Source of the DNA: an uncultured Collinsella sp.
Lineage (GTDB): Bacteria > Actinomycetota > Coriobacteriia > Coriobacteriales > Coriobacteriaceae
NCBI GenBank assembly: GCA_934647195.1
Contig: CAKUFD010000017.1
Location: forward strand, 1-28,766
Direction: 5' to 3'
Length of the DNA stretch: 28,766 nucleotides
The notes below the pieces were generated by a model that was not told the origin of the DNA, did not search any database, and worked only from the letters and a program-made list of their open reading frames with translations. The position numbers and the translations under genes are program-made. Below are positions 14,997-23,432 of the stretch, piece after piece (position 1 is the stretch's first letter; each line of letters starts with the position of its first letter).

Positions 14997-17364
14997 CAAA
15001 CGCGCCCTTGCCGTGGCGATTGATACTTCGACCGATATGCTGGTCTGTGCCCTGCGCTGGACCGATGCCGTGACGGGCGAGGAGCAGATGCTCTCGCACG
15101 ACCATATGTGCCGTCGCCATGCCAACGTGGAGCTGGTGAATACCGTGCAGGCGGCGCTTGCCGAGGCAGGATTTGGCATCGCCGATGTCGATACGTTTGT
15201 TGTGGGGCGCGGGCCGGGCTCCTTTACCGGCGTGCGCATTGGTATCTCTACGGCAAAAGGTCTGGCTTGCGGAGCAAATGTGCCGCTGCTGGGGGCATCG
15301 ACGCTCGACGCTTGTGCCTGGACTGCCTGGCGTGCGGGCGAGCGTGGACTGGTGGGCGTGGTTGCCGATGCCATGCGCGGCGAGGTCTACCCGGCGCTGT
15401 ATCGCATTGACGAGGCGGGCCCGCGGCGTCTGTTCGATCGCGAGCGCGTGGTCAAGGCCGCTGTTGCTTTTGACGAATGGCGCGAGCGCGACGACTGGGC
15501 GGAGATTCGCCTAACGGGCGATGGCCTTGTTCGCTATGGCAAGCTGCTTGCCGGAGACGAAGCCGCTCGCTGCTTGGAGCGCTCGCTGTGGTGGCCCTCG
15601 GGGGAGGGCCTGCTGCGCAGCGAGGCTACGGGCGATGGCGATCCGGCGGGCGTGCTGCCCATCTACACGCGCCTCTCTGACGCCGAGGAAAACGAGCGAC
15701 GCCGGCTAGGCCTGGGCGAAAGCGCCCATACCGAGACGACGGGCGTTGCCGACGAACTCGCCGGCAGACACCTGCAGTATCGTCCCATGGGCGCGGCGGA
15801 TGCCGAGGGCGCCGCAGCACTCGACGCCTCCTGCTTTGTGGGCGCGAGCCACGAGGCATGGTCTGCGAAGCTCTTCCTCGATGAGCTGGCGCAAGATCTT
15901 CCCGCTCCGCGTTCCTGGTGGGTTGCGCACGATAACGGCCATATCATCGGTGTTGCCGGTGGCATGGTGGTGGACGACGACGTTCAGATTCTGGACGTGG
16001 CGGTCGACCCTGCGCATCGCCGCGAGGGCATTGCGCGCAAGCTCCTTTCGCATGTGAGCTACGATGCCCAGATGCTCGGCTGCACTTCGGCCTCGCTCGA
16101 GGTTGAGGACAACAACGAGGCCGCCCGCGGCCTTTACGAGTCACTCGGCTTTACCGGCGCCGGCGTTCGCCGTAACTACTATGGCCAAGGAGTCGATGCA
16201 CTGGTCATGACGGCACAGCTACCGCTTGTGTTGCCGGTGGACGCCGCGTCGCCTGAGCCCACGGCTGCCGCCGTGCGCACCTGGCCGCAGCCTGCCGCCG
16301 AGCGCGACGAGGCCCAGACGGCAGAGATTACCCGCCGGCAGCTTGTACTTGCTATCGAGAGCTCATGCGACGAGACGGCGGTCGCCATCATCGATGCCGA
16401 GGGCAATATGCTTGCCAACCAGGTATCCACCCAGATTGATTTCCACGCCCGGTTTGGCGGCGTGGTGCCCGAGATCGCCTCGCGCAAGCACGTTGAGGTT
16501 ATCGTGGGCGTGGTTGACGCCGCCCTCGAAGAGGCTGCCGAGGCCATGGGGCTCGACGCTCCCGTCGCGCCGGCAGAGCTCGCCGCCGTGGGCGTGACGC
16601 AGGGGCCGGGCCTTGTGGGTGCGCTTGTTGTGGGCGTGGCCTTTGCCAAGGGCTTTGCCGCAGGTGCCGGCTGCCCGCTCATTTGCGTCAACCACCTGGA
16701 GGGCCATCTCTACGCGAACCTTCTGGCGCAGCCCGACCTTGAGCCGCCGTTTATCTTCACCCTCGTTTCCGGCGGGCACACCATGCTCGTGCATGTGAAG
16801 GCATGGGGCGACTACGAGGTTTTGGGCGAGACCCTCGACGACGCAGTGGGCGAGGCGTTCGACAAGGTTGCCAAGGCGCTGGGCCTGGGCTATCCGGGCG
16901 GCCCCATCATCTCCAAACTTGCCGAGACGGGCAATCCTCGCGCTATCGATTTCCCTCGCGCGCTCAACCGCCGCGGTGATTATCGCTTTTCGCTTTCGGG
17001 TCTCAAGACGGCAGTGGTTTCGTATATCGAGCATGAGACTGCCGCGGGCAACACCATTCATCTGCCCGATCTGGCAGCGTCGTTTGAGGCTGCGGTGTTC
17101 GACGTTCAGTACAAGAAGGCCAAGGGCGCGCTGCACGAGACGGGTTGCCGTGAGTATTGCATCGGCGGCGGCGTCTCGGCCAATCCGCACCTGCGTCGCA
17201 TGATGATTCAAAAGCTGGGACGTCAGGGGATTCGCGTCACGGTTCCGCCGCTCAACGCGTGCACGGATAATGCCGCGATGATCGCCGAGGTCGCGCGTCG
17301 CAAGTTCCAGGAGGGCGATTTCGCCTCCTTCGACGTGGACGCCGATCCCAATATGACGCTCTAG
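14983..17364 (+). CDS. tsaD: TsaB-RimI-TsaD triple fusion (t6A synthesis plus ribosomal-protein N-acetyltransferase)
   Basis: 793 aa with three domains. Residues about 1-235 are TsaB (AVAIDTSTD, then GRGPGSFTGVRIGISTAKGL), the dimerisation partner. Residues about 262-410 are a GNAT acetyltransferase of the RimI type (LDVAVDPAHRREGIARKLL, EVEDNNEAARGLYESLGF). Residues about 455-793 are TsaD, the threonylcarbamoyl transferase, with AIESSCDETA, the metal-binding pair His-x3-His in VNHLEGHLYAN, and LVSGGHTML. A poorly conserved linker of about 45 residues rich in Ala/Pro/Glu joins RimI to TsaD. In most bacteria these are separate genes; fusions are known in Coriobacteriia as I recall. There is no stop or frameshift across the junctions. 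AAGG lies 8 bases before the ATG inside tsaE. Confidence 0.95.
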   Translation: MTLNSKRALAVAIDTSTDMLVCALRWTDAVTGEEQMLSHDHMCRRHANVELVNTVQAALAEAGFGIADVDTFVVGRGPGSFTGVRIGISTAKGLACGANVPLLGASTLDACAWTAWRAGERGLVGVVADAMRGEVYPALYRIDEAGPRRLFDRERVVKAAVAFDEWRERDDWAEIRLTGDGLVRYGKLLAGDEAARCLERSLWWPSGEGLLRSEATGDGDPAGVLPIYTRLSDAEENERRRLGLGESAHTETTGVADELAGRHLQYRPMGAADAEGAAALDASCFVGASHEAWSAKLFLDELAQDLPAPRSWWVAHDNGHIIGVAGGMVVDDDVQILDVAVDPAHRREGIARKLLSHVSYDAQMLGCTSASLEVEDNNEAARGLYESLGFTGAGVRRNYYGQGVDALVMTAQLPLVLPVDAASPEPTAAAVRTWPQPAAERDEAQTAEITRRQLVLAIESSCDETAVAIIDAEGNMLANQVSTQIDFHARFGGVVPEIASRKHVEVIVGVVDAALEEAAEAMGLDAPVAPAELAAVGVTQGPGLVGALVVGVAFAKGFAAGAGCPLICVNHLEGHLYANLLAQPDLEPPFIFTLVSGGHTMLVHVKAWGDYEVLGETLDDAVGEAFDKVAKALGLGYPGGPIISKLAETGNPRAIDFPRALNRRGDYRFSLSGLKTAVVSYIEHETAAGNTIHLPDLAASFEAAVFDVQYKKAKGALHETGCREYCIGGGVSANPHLRRMMIQKLGRQGIRVTVPPLNACTDNAAMIAEVARRKFQEGDFASFDVDADPNMTL

Positions 17365-17376
17365 ATTGCTTGAGCG

Positions 17377-17398
17377 GGGGCGCTGCTGCTGGCGCCCC
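17377..17398. terminator. Hairpin between convergent tsaD and HAD phosphatase genes
   Basis: GGGGCGC (17377-17383) pairs with GCGCCCC (17392-17398) around an 8-base loop in the 33-base gap between two convergent genes. Neither side has a T tract, and the stem touches the phosphatase stop codon, so termination strength is doubtful. Confidence 0.4.
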
Positions 17399-18060
17399 TA
17401 GAGGTTGAGGATGAGGTTTCCGAGCTCCTCGGTGCTATCGACCACATAGTCGGCGCCGGCCTGCTCGAGTTCTTCGCGCCCACGAAAACCCCAGGTGACG
17501 CCTGCAACCTTGATGTCGGCATTGTGCCCCGTCTGAACATCGACATTGGAGTCGCCCACATAGAGGGTCTCTTGCGCGCATGCGCCCAGCTGCTCCATCA
17601 CATGCAGGGTGATGGGTGCCTCCGGCTTGGGCGGAAACGCATCGATTCGCCCCTGCACGAGGTCGAATGCTTCGGCGCCAAAGTATTTCTCTGCGAGTGG
17701 AAGCGCGGCGTCGTGGTCTTTGTTGGTGAGGACGGCGGTTCGCACGCCTGTCTGCTTGATGTGCTCAAGCATCTCGCCGATGCCGGGATAGACATGGGTG
17801 TGGTCCTCTTTATGCTGAGCATAGTAGACGCAAAACTCGCGATAGGTGCGCTCGAATGTGGCGGAGTCCCCGGCGTACTCGGCGGGCATAAAGCGCTCGA
17901 CGAGCTTGAGCATACCGTTTCCCACCTTGTAGCGGTAGGCATCGACGGCAAACGTGGGCCAGCCATGCGATTCGCAGACGTGATTTCCCGCGCCCGCAAG
18001 ATCTTCGAGCGTGTTGAGCAGTGTGCCGTCCATATCAAAGATCACGTGCGCGATGGACAT
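17398..18060 (-). CDS. HAD-family hydrolase, phosphoglycolate phosphatase-like
   Basis: 220 aa. HAD motif I is FDMDGTLLNT (Asp9 nucleophile, Asp11), motif II the Thr of VLTNKDHD, motif III Lys in PPKPEAP, and motif IV GDSNVDVQTG. The helical cap between motifs I and II makes it a class I HAD of the Gph/PGMB type, so phosphoglycolate or another small phosphate ester is a likely substrate, but the family is promiscuous. Start ATG 18060 is supported by AGGAGG four bases upstream on the minus strand; the frame is open for 40 more codons without a ribosome binding site. It is a single-gene unit upstream-flanked by the thioredoxin terminator. Confidence 0.9.
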   Translation of the reverse strand: MSIAHVIFDMDGTLLNTLEDLAGAGNHVCESHGWPTFAVDAYRYKVGNGMLKLVERFMPAEYAGDSATFERTYREFCVYYAQHKEDHTHVYPGIGEMLEHIKQTGVRTAVLTNKDHDAALPLAEKYFGAEAFDLVQGRIDAFPPKPEAPITLHVMEQLGACAQETLYVGDSNVDVQTGHNADIKVAGVTWGFRGREELEQAGADYVVDSTEELGNLILNL

Positions 18061-18130
18061 GGAACCTCCTGGGTGTGCGAATTGCGGCGAATGCCGTCGT
18101 GGCCGCGCACAGTGTAGCGCAATCGCGGCA

Positions 18131-18160
18131 AAGAAAACGGGGCACCCATGGGGCACCCCG
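18131..18160 (-). terminator. Terminator of the thioredoxin gene
   Basis: On the minus strand a 10-bp stem (18138-18147 with 18151-18160, two G-U pairs) and a 3-base loop are followed by TTTTCTT (18137-18131). It lies about 50 bases past the thioredoxin stop and separates it from the HAD gene. Confidence 0.8.
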
Positions 18161-18207
18161 ATTCTCAAAACAAAGGACATGCGGGCGCTCGGTGGCCCGC
18201 GCTCGCA

Positions 18208-18528
18208 TTAGATTACGCGGTTGATCTCCTCAACAAGCTTCTCTTTGGGAAGAGCGCCCACCAGGCGGCCAATCTCGGCGCCGTTGCGGAAGATGATGAG
18301 CGTGGGGATGGACATGACGCCGTACTTGAGAGCGAGCTCCTCGTTCTCGTCTACGTTGCACTTGGCTACGGCGATGGTATCGGCCATATCGGTTGCAACC
18401 TCATCGACCACGGGCGAAACCATGCGGCATGGTCCGCACCAGGGCGCCCAGAAGTCAACGAGCACAGGCTTTGGGTTATTTAGAACATCGTCGAGGTTGG
18501 TGGCGTTGATCTCTTGGATTGCTGCCAT
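18208..18528 (-). CDS. trxA: Thioredoxin
   Basis: 106 aa, the normal size for a single-domain thioredoxin. The active-site motif is WCGPC with Cys31 and Cys34, preceded by VDFWAP; the cis-proline is in MSIPTLIIF; the C-terminal GALPKEKLVEEI helix is typical. It reduces cytoplasmic disulfides such as that of ribonucleotide reductase. ATG 18528 has AAGGAG six bases upstream on the minus strand, which settles the start although the frame stays open much further upstream. It has its own terminator and is divergent from the UDG-like gene. Confidence 0.96.
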   Translation of the reverse strand: MAAIQEINATNLDDVLNNPKPVLVDFWAPWCGPCRMVSPVVDEVATDMADTIAVAKCNVDENEELALKYGVMSIPTLIIFRNGAEIGRLVGALPKEKLVEEINRVI

Positions 18529-18694
18529 GGGAAACTCCTTTATACGACGCCCGCCTGAGCGGGCCGGGTGTTTACACGACTCGCTTATACCCAAAGAGAC
18601 GCCCCGGTAGCGGCGATGTCGAGGTTTATTTGTCGCGGCGGCGCCGGTGCGCGGCGCGATAGAATGGACGGGGTTGATACCGGGAGGTTTGCAC

Positions 18695-19270
18695 ATGCAT
18701 GCATCGGCACAGATGAAGAAGGCCGCACTTGAGGCTACGCGCCAGGAGCTTGACGCTCTGTGCGCTCGCGGGGTGCGCATGGAGGGCAACGCGTTTTCGC
18801 CCATCGTGCTTATCAAGGGCGAGCTTAATGACGAAGAGCGCGCCGGCGGGGCGCTCTTGGGCGGCGCGGATGGAACTGCGTTGCGCGCATCGTGTGCGGC
18901 CATCGGCTACGCTCCCGAGGATTTTTGCGCGCTCGCGTCTGTTGCGGGCCAGGGGGACGACCCTGCGCTCGAGGCGGGGAAGACGCTGCCCACGGAGGTG
19001 TTCCGCGAGGCGCTGGAGGCGCTTGACCCCGAGGCGGTGCTGCTGCTGGACACGGCGGCTGCAGACCTCATGCGCGAGACCTATGCCGATGCCCTGGTGG
19101 CCATCGACGATTTTGACACCGCAATGCTCAAGCCCGGACTGGTGGCTCATGTGCTGGGCCGCCGCGTGCTGGCGCTCGACGGATTCGAGGCCGCGCTGGG
19201 CGACAAGCGCGAAAAGCAACGCATGTGGGCCTATATCAAACAGCTCGGCCCCGCAGGCGCTCCGTACTAA
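18695..19270 (+). CDS. Uracil-DNA glycosylase-like protein, probably catalytically inactive
   Basis: 191 aa. No family is obvious at first sight, but the order of elements parallels the family 4 UDG at 13851-14492. IVLIKGELND stands where VMFVGEAPG should be, GGALLGGADGTALRASCAAIGYAPEDF parallels PFVGAAGEDLNGILSLAGLTREEV in spacing and character, LDPEAVLLLDTAAADLM parallels WPDVIVTLGNPATHFV, and VLALDGFEAALGDKREKQ parallels VVMPTFHPAAALRNPEWQ. The catalytic GEAPG and HP motifs and the cluster cysteines are lost. It may be a UDG-fold pseudoenzyme that binds DNA or another ligand (inference). ATG 18695 follows GGGAGG by 7 bases; the frame is open a little further to 18647. The gene stands alone between trxA and nadA. 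Confidence 0.8.
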   Translation: MHASAQMKKAALEATRQELDALCARGVRMEGNAFSPIVLIKGELNDEERAGGALLGGADGTALRASCAAIGYAPEDFCALASVAGQGDDPALEAGKTLPTEVFREALEALDPEAVLLLDTAAADLMRETYADALVAIDDFDTAMLKPGLVAHVLGRRVLALDGFEAALGDKREKQRMWAYIKQLGPAGAPY

Positions 19271-19342
19271 GGACGGGGCGTAAAGCCGGACGAATGCCGC
19301 GGTCAGTAACCTGTGCCCCAACCCCTCCAATGTGCTGACTTT

Positions 19343-19380
19343 ACAGCTGTCTTGTCACCTGTCTTTACAAGTGGCATACT
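19343..19380 (+). promoter_or_regulatory. nadA promoter with overlapping candidate NiaR operator
   Basis: TTGTCA (19352-19357) and CATACT (19375-19380) are spaced 17 bases apart, a good sigma-A-type promoter 37 bases before the nadA ATG. Overlapping it are two 14-base direct repeats, CAGCTGTCTTGTCA (19344-19357) and CACCTGTCTTTACA (19356-19369), 12 bases apart. The stretch 19343-19362 is also an imperfect palindrome, ACAG...CTGT. This resembles sites for the niacin-responsive repressor NiaR, whose gene ends this operon. Binding would block the -35 element. Confidence 0.65.
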
Positions 19381-19416
19381 GTGCCCCCAGATATAGCCTA
19401 TTCGAGAGGGGCCTAC

Positions 19417-20442
19417 ATGGCTGAGGCGCAACTGGCAAGTGCCGCCGATCTGGCGCGCGACATCGAGGAGGGTCTGGCGTCGGCGACGACGGCTACGGAG
19501 CGAGCGGCTCTTGTGCCGGAGGAGCTGATCCGTGCCATCGATAAGCTTAAGGCCGAGCGCGATGCTGTGATTTTGGCTCACTACTATGTGTCGCCCGAGG
19601 TCCAGGCTGTGGCCGATTACGTGGGCGACTCGTTCTACCTGGCAAAACTCGCAAAATCCCTGCCGCAGCAGACCATCGTTTTGTGCGGCGTCGAGTTCAT
19701 GGGCGAGTCTGCCAAGCTTCTCAACCCCAACAAGACCGTGCTGCTGCCCGAGCCGGGTGCCGATTGCCCCATGGCGCACATGGTTAAGCACGAGACAGTG
19801 GATGCGGCGCGCGCCCAATACGGAGACGACCTTGCCGTCGTGTGTTACGTCAACTCAACCGTCGAGATCAAAAGCTGGTCCGACGTATGCGTGACCAGCT
19901 CGAACGCCGTGAAGATCGTAAGCGAGCTTCCGCAAAAACACGTGCTGTTCATTCCCGATCAAAACCTGGGACGCTATGTTGCCGAGCAGGTGCCGGAAAA
20001 GCACGTGATCCTTAACAAAGGCTATTGCCCGCGTCACCACGTCATCACGCCCGAGCAGATTATCGATGTCGAGGACGCGCATCCCGAGGCGCTCGTTCTG
20101 GCGCACCCCGAGTGCAAAGCCGATGTCCTTGCCGAGGCCGACTACATTGGCTCCACGGCTGGCATCATCAAGTTTGCCGAGCAATCTGACGCCCGCGAGT
20201 TCATCATCGTGACCGTTGCCGGCGTGCTGTATGAGTTGGAGCGCCGCTGCAAGGATGCAAATAAGAAGTTCTTCTTCCCGGCAACGCGTCCTACCTGCGT
20301 GAACATGGACATGATTACGCTCGAGAAGCTCGTGCGTTGTCTCGAAACCGGTGCCGGCGAAGTGCATATCGGCGTTTCGCCCGAGGCGGCAGAGCAGGCA
20401 AAGCTCACGCTTGACCGCATGCTCGATTACGCGGCTCGCTAG
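19417..20442 (+). CDS. nadA: Quinolinate synthase A
   Basis: 341 aa. This [4Fe-4S] enzyme condenses iminoaspartate with dihydroxyacetone phosphate to form quinolinate in de novo NAD synthesis. The three cluster ligands are placed as in the family: Cys117 in GADCPMAH, Cys233 in AHPECKADV and Cys294 in RPTCVNMDMI. Other signatures are LAHYYVSPEVQ, DYVGDSFYLA and STAGIIKFA. ATG 19417 follows AGAGGGG by five bases; an in-frame codon at 19381 would lie inside the promoter and is rejected. It is the first gene of nadA-nadB-nadC-niaR and the oxygen-labile cluster suits an anaerobe. Confidence 0.97.
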   Translation: MAEAQLASAADLARDIEEGLASATTATERAALVPEELIRAIDKLKAERDAVILAHYYVSPEVQAVADYVGDSFYLAKLAKSLPQQTIVLCGVEFMGESAKLLNPNKTVLLPEPGADCPMAHMVKHETVDAARAQYGDDLAVVCYVNSTVEIKSWSDVCVTSSNAVKIVSELPQKHVLFIPDQNLGRYVAEQVPEKHVILNKGYCPRHHVITPEQIIDVEDAHPEALVLAHPECKADVLAEADYIGSTAGIIKFAEQSDAREFIIVTVAGVLYELERRCKDANKKFFFPATRPTCVNMDMITLEKLVRCLETGAGEVHIGVSPEAAEQAKLTLDRMLDYAAR

Positions 20443-20454
20443 GGGGCACATACG

Positions 20455-21912
20455 ATGGAACCTGTCGATATGGCATGCAAGGGCGTCGAGGATATGACAT
20501 GCGACGTAGTGATCGCCGGTTGCGGTGTGGCCGGCCTTTATGCGGCGCTCAATCTGCCCGAGGATACGCAGATCGTGATGCTTTCCAAGGGAAGCGTCGA
20601 TGAGTGCGACTCCATGCTCGCCCAGGGCGGCATCTGCGTCCTGCCCGGGGGCGATGACTACGAGGCCTTCTTTACCGACACGTTGCGTGCGGGGCACAAC
20701 GAGAATCGCCGCGAGAGCGTTGACATCATGATTCGCTCCAGCCGCACGGTGATCAATGACTTGCTGGCGCTTGGCGTCGACTTTGAACGCAAGGCGGATG
20801 GCGGCCTCGACTTTACGCGCGAGGGCGCGCACAGTCGTCCGCGCATCGCCTTTCATGCCGACATTACGGGCAAGGAAATCACCACCAAGCTGCTGGACGC
20901 GGTACGCCGTCTTCCCAACGTGAAGATTCTCGAGCACGTGGCGATGGTCGATATCCTGCTCGAATCGCGCGACGGTGTGGACACCTGCGCAGGCGTTGTG
21001 GCCGTCCCGGTGACGGAGGAGGCCTCTCTCGATCCGGCCGACGAGCTGAGCGGGGCACTTGGTAAGCGCTCGGCGGGCGCTGCCGCTCCTTTTGAGATTC
21101 ACGCGGCGCATACGCTGTGGGCCTGCGGAGGTATCGGCGGTGCGTACGATCATTCGACCAATTATCCGCAGCTCACGGGTGATGCGTGCTACATCGCGAC
21201 CCAGCATGGCATTGCATGTGAGCACCTCGATTACGTACAGATTCACCCGACGGGCCTTGCCTCGCCGCAGCCTGGCCGTACCTTCCTGATTTCCGAGAGC
21301 TGCCGTGGCGAGGGTGCCGTGCTGCTCAACCAGGCGGGCGAGCGATTTACCGACGAGCTGCAGCCTCGTGACGTGGTCGCCGCGGCCATTAGGGGCCAGA
21401 TGAAAAAGGACGGCTCCGACCACGAGTGGCTGAGCTTTGCTCCGGTGCCGCGCGACGTGATCTGCGGGCACTTTGCCAATATCCGCGCGCGTTGCCTGGA
21501 GGATGGCCGCGATATCGTGGACGAGCCGATCCCCGTGGTTCCCACGCAGCACTACTTTATGGGCGGCGTTTGGGTCAATCGTGATTCGGCGACGAGTATG
21601 CCCGGCCTGTACGCAGCGGGCGAGACCAGCTGCAACGGCGTGCACGGCAAGAATCGCCTGGCGTCGAACAGCCTGTTGGAGTCGCTCGTGTTTGCTCGCC
21701 GTGCCGCATACGACATGGTGCACGGCGCGTCTTTGGGTGTGGAGCGCGCGGGCGAGCCGGCGCTTGACGGTGCGCATCGCCTCTCGGATGCAGGGGATTT
21801 GAGCATCGACGCATTGTGCCGCGAGTTTGGCACCGCCGTGTCCGAGCCGGTGGCATATGGAGATGCGCCGATGGATATCGAGGCAATCGGCGCAGAAGTT
21901 AAGGAGGCGTAA
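20455..21912 (+). CDS. nadB: L-aspartate oxidase
   Basis: 485 aa. This FAD enzyme oxidises L-aspartate to iminoaspartate, which NadA uses. The N-terminal dinucleotide fold is VVIAGCGVAGLYAAL; SMLAQGGICV, HSRPRIAFHADITGKEI, IHPTGLA and ETSCNGVHGKNRLASNSLLES are family motifs shared with succinate dehydrogenase flavoproteins. It is somewhat shorter than typical NadB, with a reduced C-terminal helical region. In an anaerobe the electron acceptor is probably fumarate or a quinone, not oxygen (family knowledge plus inference). It begins 12 bases after nadA. Confidence 0.95.
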   Translation: MEPVDMACKGVEDMTCDVVIAGCGVAGLYAALNLPEDTQIVMLSKGSVDECDSMLAQGGICVLPGGDDYEAFFTDTLRAGHNENRRESVDIMIRSSRTVINDLLALGVDFERKADGGLDFTREGAHSRPRIAFHADITGKEITTKLLDAVRRLPNVKILEHVAMVDILLESRDGVDTCAGVVAVPVTEEASLDPADELSGALGKRSAGAAAPFEIHAAHTLWACGGIGGAYDHSTNYPQLTGDACYIATQHGIACEHLDYVQIHPTGLASPQPGRTFLISESCRGEGAVLLNQAGERFTDELQPRDVVAAAIRGQMKKDGSDHEWLSFAPVPRDVICGHFANIRARCLEDGRDIVDEPIPVVPTQHYFMGGVWVNRDSATSMPGLYAAGETSCNGVHGKNRLASNSLLESLVFARRAAYDMVHGASLGVERAGEPALDGAHRLSDAGDLSIDALCREFGTAVSEPVAYGDAPMDIEAIGAEVKEA

Positions 21913-21918
21913 CGGGTC

Positions 21919-22779
21919 ATGGATCCCATTGCGATGAAATTGGTTGGCGACGACTTGATCTTGCAGGCGCTGCGCGAGGACATCACGTTCGAAGATGTGA
22001 GCACGGCATCGGTGTGCCCCCAGGCGCGTCAGGCCGAGGTGCAGCTCATCGCCAAGGCGGATGGCGTTATCGCCGGCTTGGATGTGTTTGCACGCACGTT
22101 TGCTCTGCTCGATCCTGCGACGACGGTCGAGGCGACGGTGGCTGATGGCGACGAGGTTCGCGCGGGCCAGCATCTGGCTGCCGTCAAAGGCGATGCCCGC
22201 ATCCTGCTTTCGGGCGAGCGCGTTGCCCTCAACTACCTGCAGCGCATGAGCGGCATCGCCACCTATACGCGCCGTATGGCGCAGGCCCTCGAGGGTACAA
22301 GGACCAAGCTTGTGGATACACGCAAGACCACGCCGGGTATGCGCGTGTTCGAAAAGGCGGCAGTGCTTGCGGGCGGCGGGTTCAACCACCGCTACAACCT
22401 CTCGACCGCGGTCATGCTCAAGGACAATCACATCGACGCTGCGGGCGGCGTGGCAAAGGCGATTCAGATGGCCCGCGCGCATGCGTCGTTTACCTGCACG
22501 GTCGAGATCGAGTGTGAAAACCTGGACATGGTACGCGAGGCAGCAGACGCCGGTGCCGACATCATCATGCTCGACAACATGGATCACGACGCCATGGCTC
22601 AGGCAATCGAGCTCATCGACGGCCGTGCCAAGGTCGAGGCTTCGGGCAACGTTGATGCCCAGAACATCCGTGCGCTGGCCGACCTAGGCGTGGACTTCAT
22701 CAGCTCCGGCGCGCTGACTCATTCCGCGCCTATCTTGGATCTTTCGCTGAAGCATCTACGTATGCTGGACGGTGCATGA
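21919..22779 (+). CDS. nadC: Nicotinate-nucleotide pyrophosphorylase (quinolinate phosphoribosyltransferase)
   Basis: 286 aa. It converts quinolinate and PRPP to nicotinate mononucleotide with loss of CO2. The N-terminal domain ends near LLSGERVALNYLQRMSGIAT; the barrel domain has DTRKTTPGMRVFEKAAV, GGGFNHRYNLS, KDNHI, VEIECEN and IMLDNMD, and ends with the ISSGALTHSAPILDLSLK strand. AAGGAGG lies 11 bases before ATG 21919, slightly far; ATG 21934 is possible but even further. The stop overlaps the niaR start in ATGA. Confidence 0.96.
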   Translation: MDPIAMKLVGDDLILQALREDITFEDVSTASVCPQARQAEVQLIAKADGVIAGLDVFARTFALLDPATTVEATVADGDEVRAGQHLAAVKGDARILLSGERVALNYLQRMSGIATYTRRMAQALEGTRTKLVDTRKTTPGMRVFEKAAVLAGGGFNHRYNLSTAVMLKDNHIDAAGGVAKAIQMARAHASFTCTVEIECENLDMVREAADAGADIIMLDNMDHDAMAQAIELIDGRAKVEASGNVDAQNIRALADLGVDFISSGALTHSAPILDLSLKHLRMLDGA

Positions 22780-23324
22780 TGAACGGTGACGAGCGTCGCC
22801 AGGCAATCATTCGCGAGCTTCAGGGGGCATCTCGTCCCATCTCGGGCAGTGCTCTTGCCCGCGCTGCTGGCGTGAGCCGTCAGGTTGTTGTGCAGGACAT
22901 CGCTCTTTTGCGTGCCGACGGCCATGATGTGGTGGCGACAAGCCGCGGCTATGTGCTGCGTGAGGGGGAGGGCCAGCCGTGCGTTCCCACGCGCCTGGTC
23001 AAGGTGCACCACGGTGTCGATGACGTGGGAGACGAGCTCAACACAATCGTCGATCTGGGCGGCGCCGTACTTAACGTGATGGTCAACCATCGCGTTTACG
23101 GCAAGATCATCGCCGACTTGGACGTTCGCAATCGTCGAGACGTGGAGCGTTACTTAGAGGGAATCCGCACGGGCAAGAGCTATCCGCTCATGACGGTGAC
23201 GAGCGGATATCACTTCCATCGTATCGCCGCCGAGACCGAGGAACAGCTCGACGAGATTGAGGCCGCCTTGCGTGCCAAGGGCTATCTGGCCGAGATTTTG
23301 CCTTACGAGGACGGACTGGAGTAG
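22776..23324 (+). CDS. niaR: NiaR-type transcriptional repressor of NAD synthesis (HTH plus 3H domain)
   Basis: 182 aa. An N-terminal winged helix (RRQAIIRELQGASRPISGSA, then VSRQVVVQDIALLRADG) is followed by a 3H domain named for conserved histidines, here in KVHHGVDD, VNHRVYGKI and GYHFHRI. NiaR proteins bind nicotinic acid, with a metal at the 3H site, and repress NAD biosynthesis or niacin uptake genes. The gene overlaps nadC by four bases and so reports on the very pathway it should control; matching operator repeats lie in the nadA promoter. A second ATG at 22779 is an equally good start. Confidence 0.93.
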   Translation: MMNGDERRQAIIRELQGASRPISGSALARAAGVSRQVVVQDIALLRADGHDVVATSRGYVLREGEGQPCVPTRLVKVHHGVDDVGDELNTIVDLGGAVLNVMVNHRVYGKIIADLDVRNRRDVERYLEGIRTGKSYPLMTVTSGYHFHRIAAETEEQLDEIEAALRAKGYLAEILPYEDGLE

Positions 23325-23328
23325 ATGG

Positions 23329-23362
23329 CGAGGCGAGGTCTTTGGGCCTCGCCTCGTTTTTT
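23329..23362 (+). terminator. Terminator of the nadABC-niaR operon
   Basis: CGAGGCGAGG (23329-23338) pairs perfectly with CCTCGCCTCG (23347-23356), followed by TTTTTT. It lies just past the niaR stop. Confidence 0.93.
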
Positions 23363-23365
23363 GGC

Positions 23366-23403
23366 AAAAAAGAGGCCCATCGCATGGTGCGATGGGCCTC
23401 TTT
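23366..23403 (-). terminator. Terminator of the ferredoxin gene (partly bidirectional)
   Basis: A 13-bp perfect stem (23372-23384 with 23388-23400) with a 3-base loop is flanked by AAAAAA on the left, giving TTTTTT on the minus strand after the stem. TTT on the right allows weaker action in the other direction. Confidence 0.9.
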
Positions 23404-23432
23404 GCGTGCGAGTTGTTCGCGTGGGCTAGATG

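Noticed and set aside
19855..22587. 910-codon antisense frame across nadA-nadB-nadC
   Set aside because: It spans three well-supported genes and their junctions on the other strand; its His/Arg/Ala-rich translation shows no family features.
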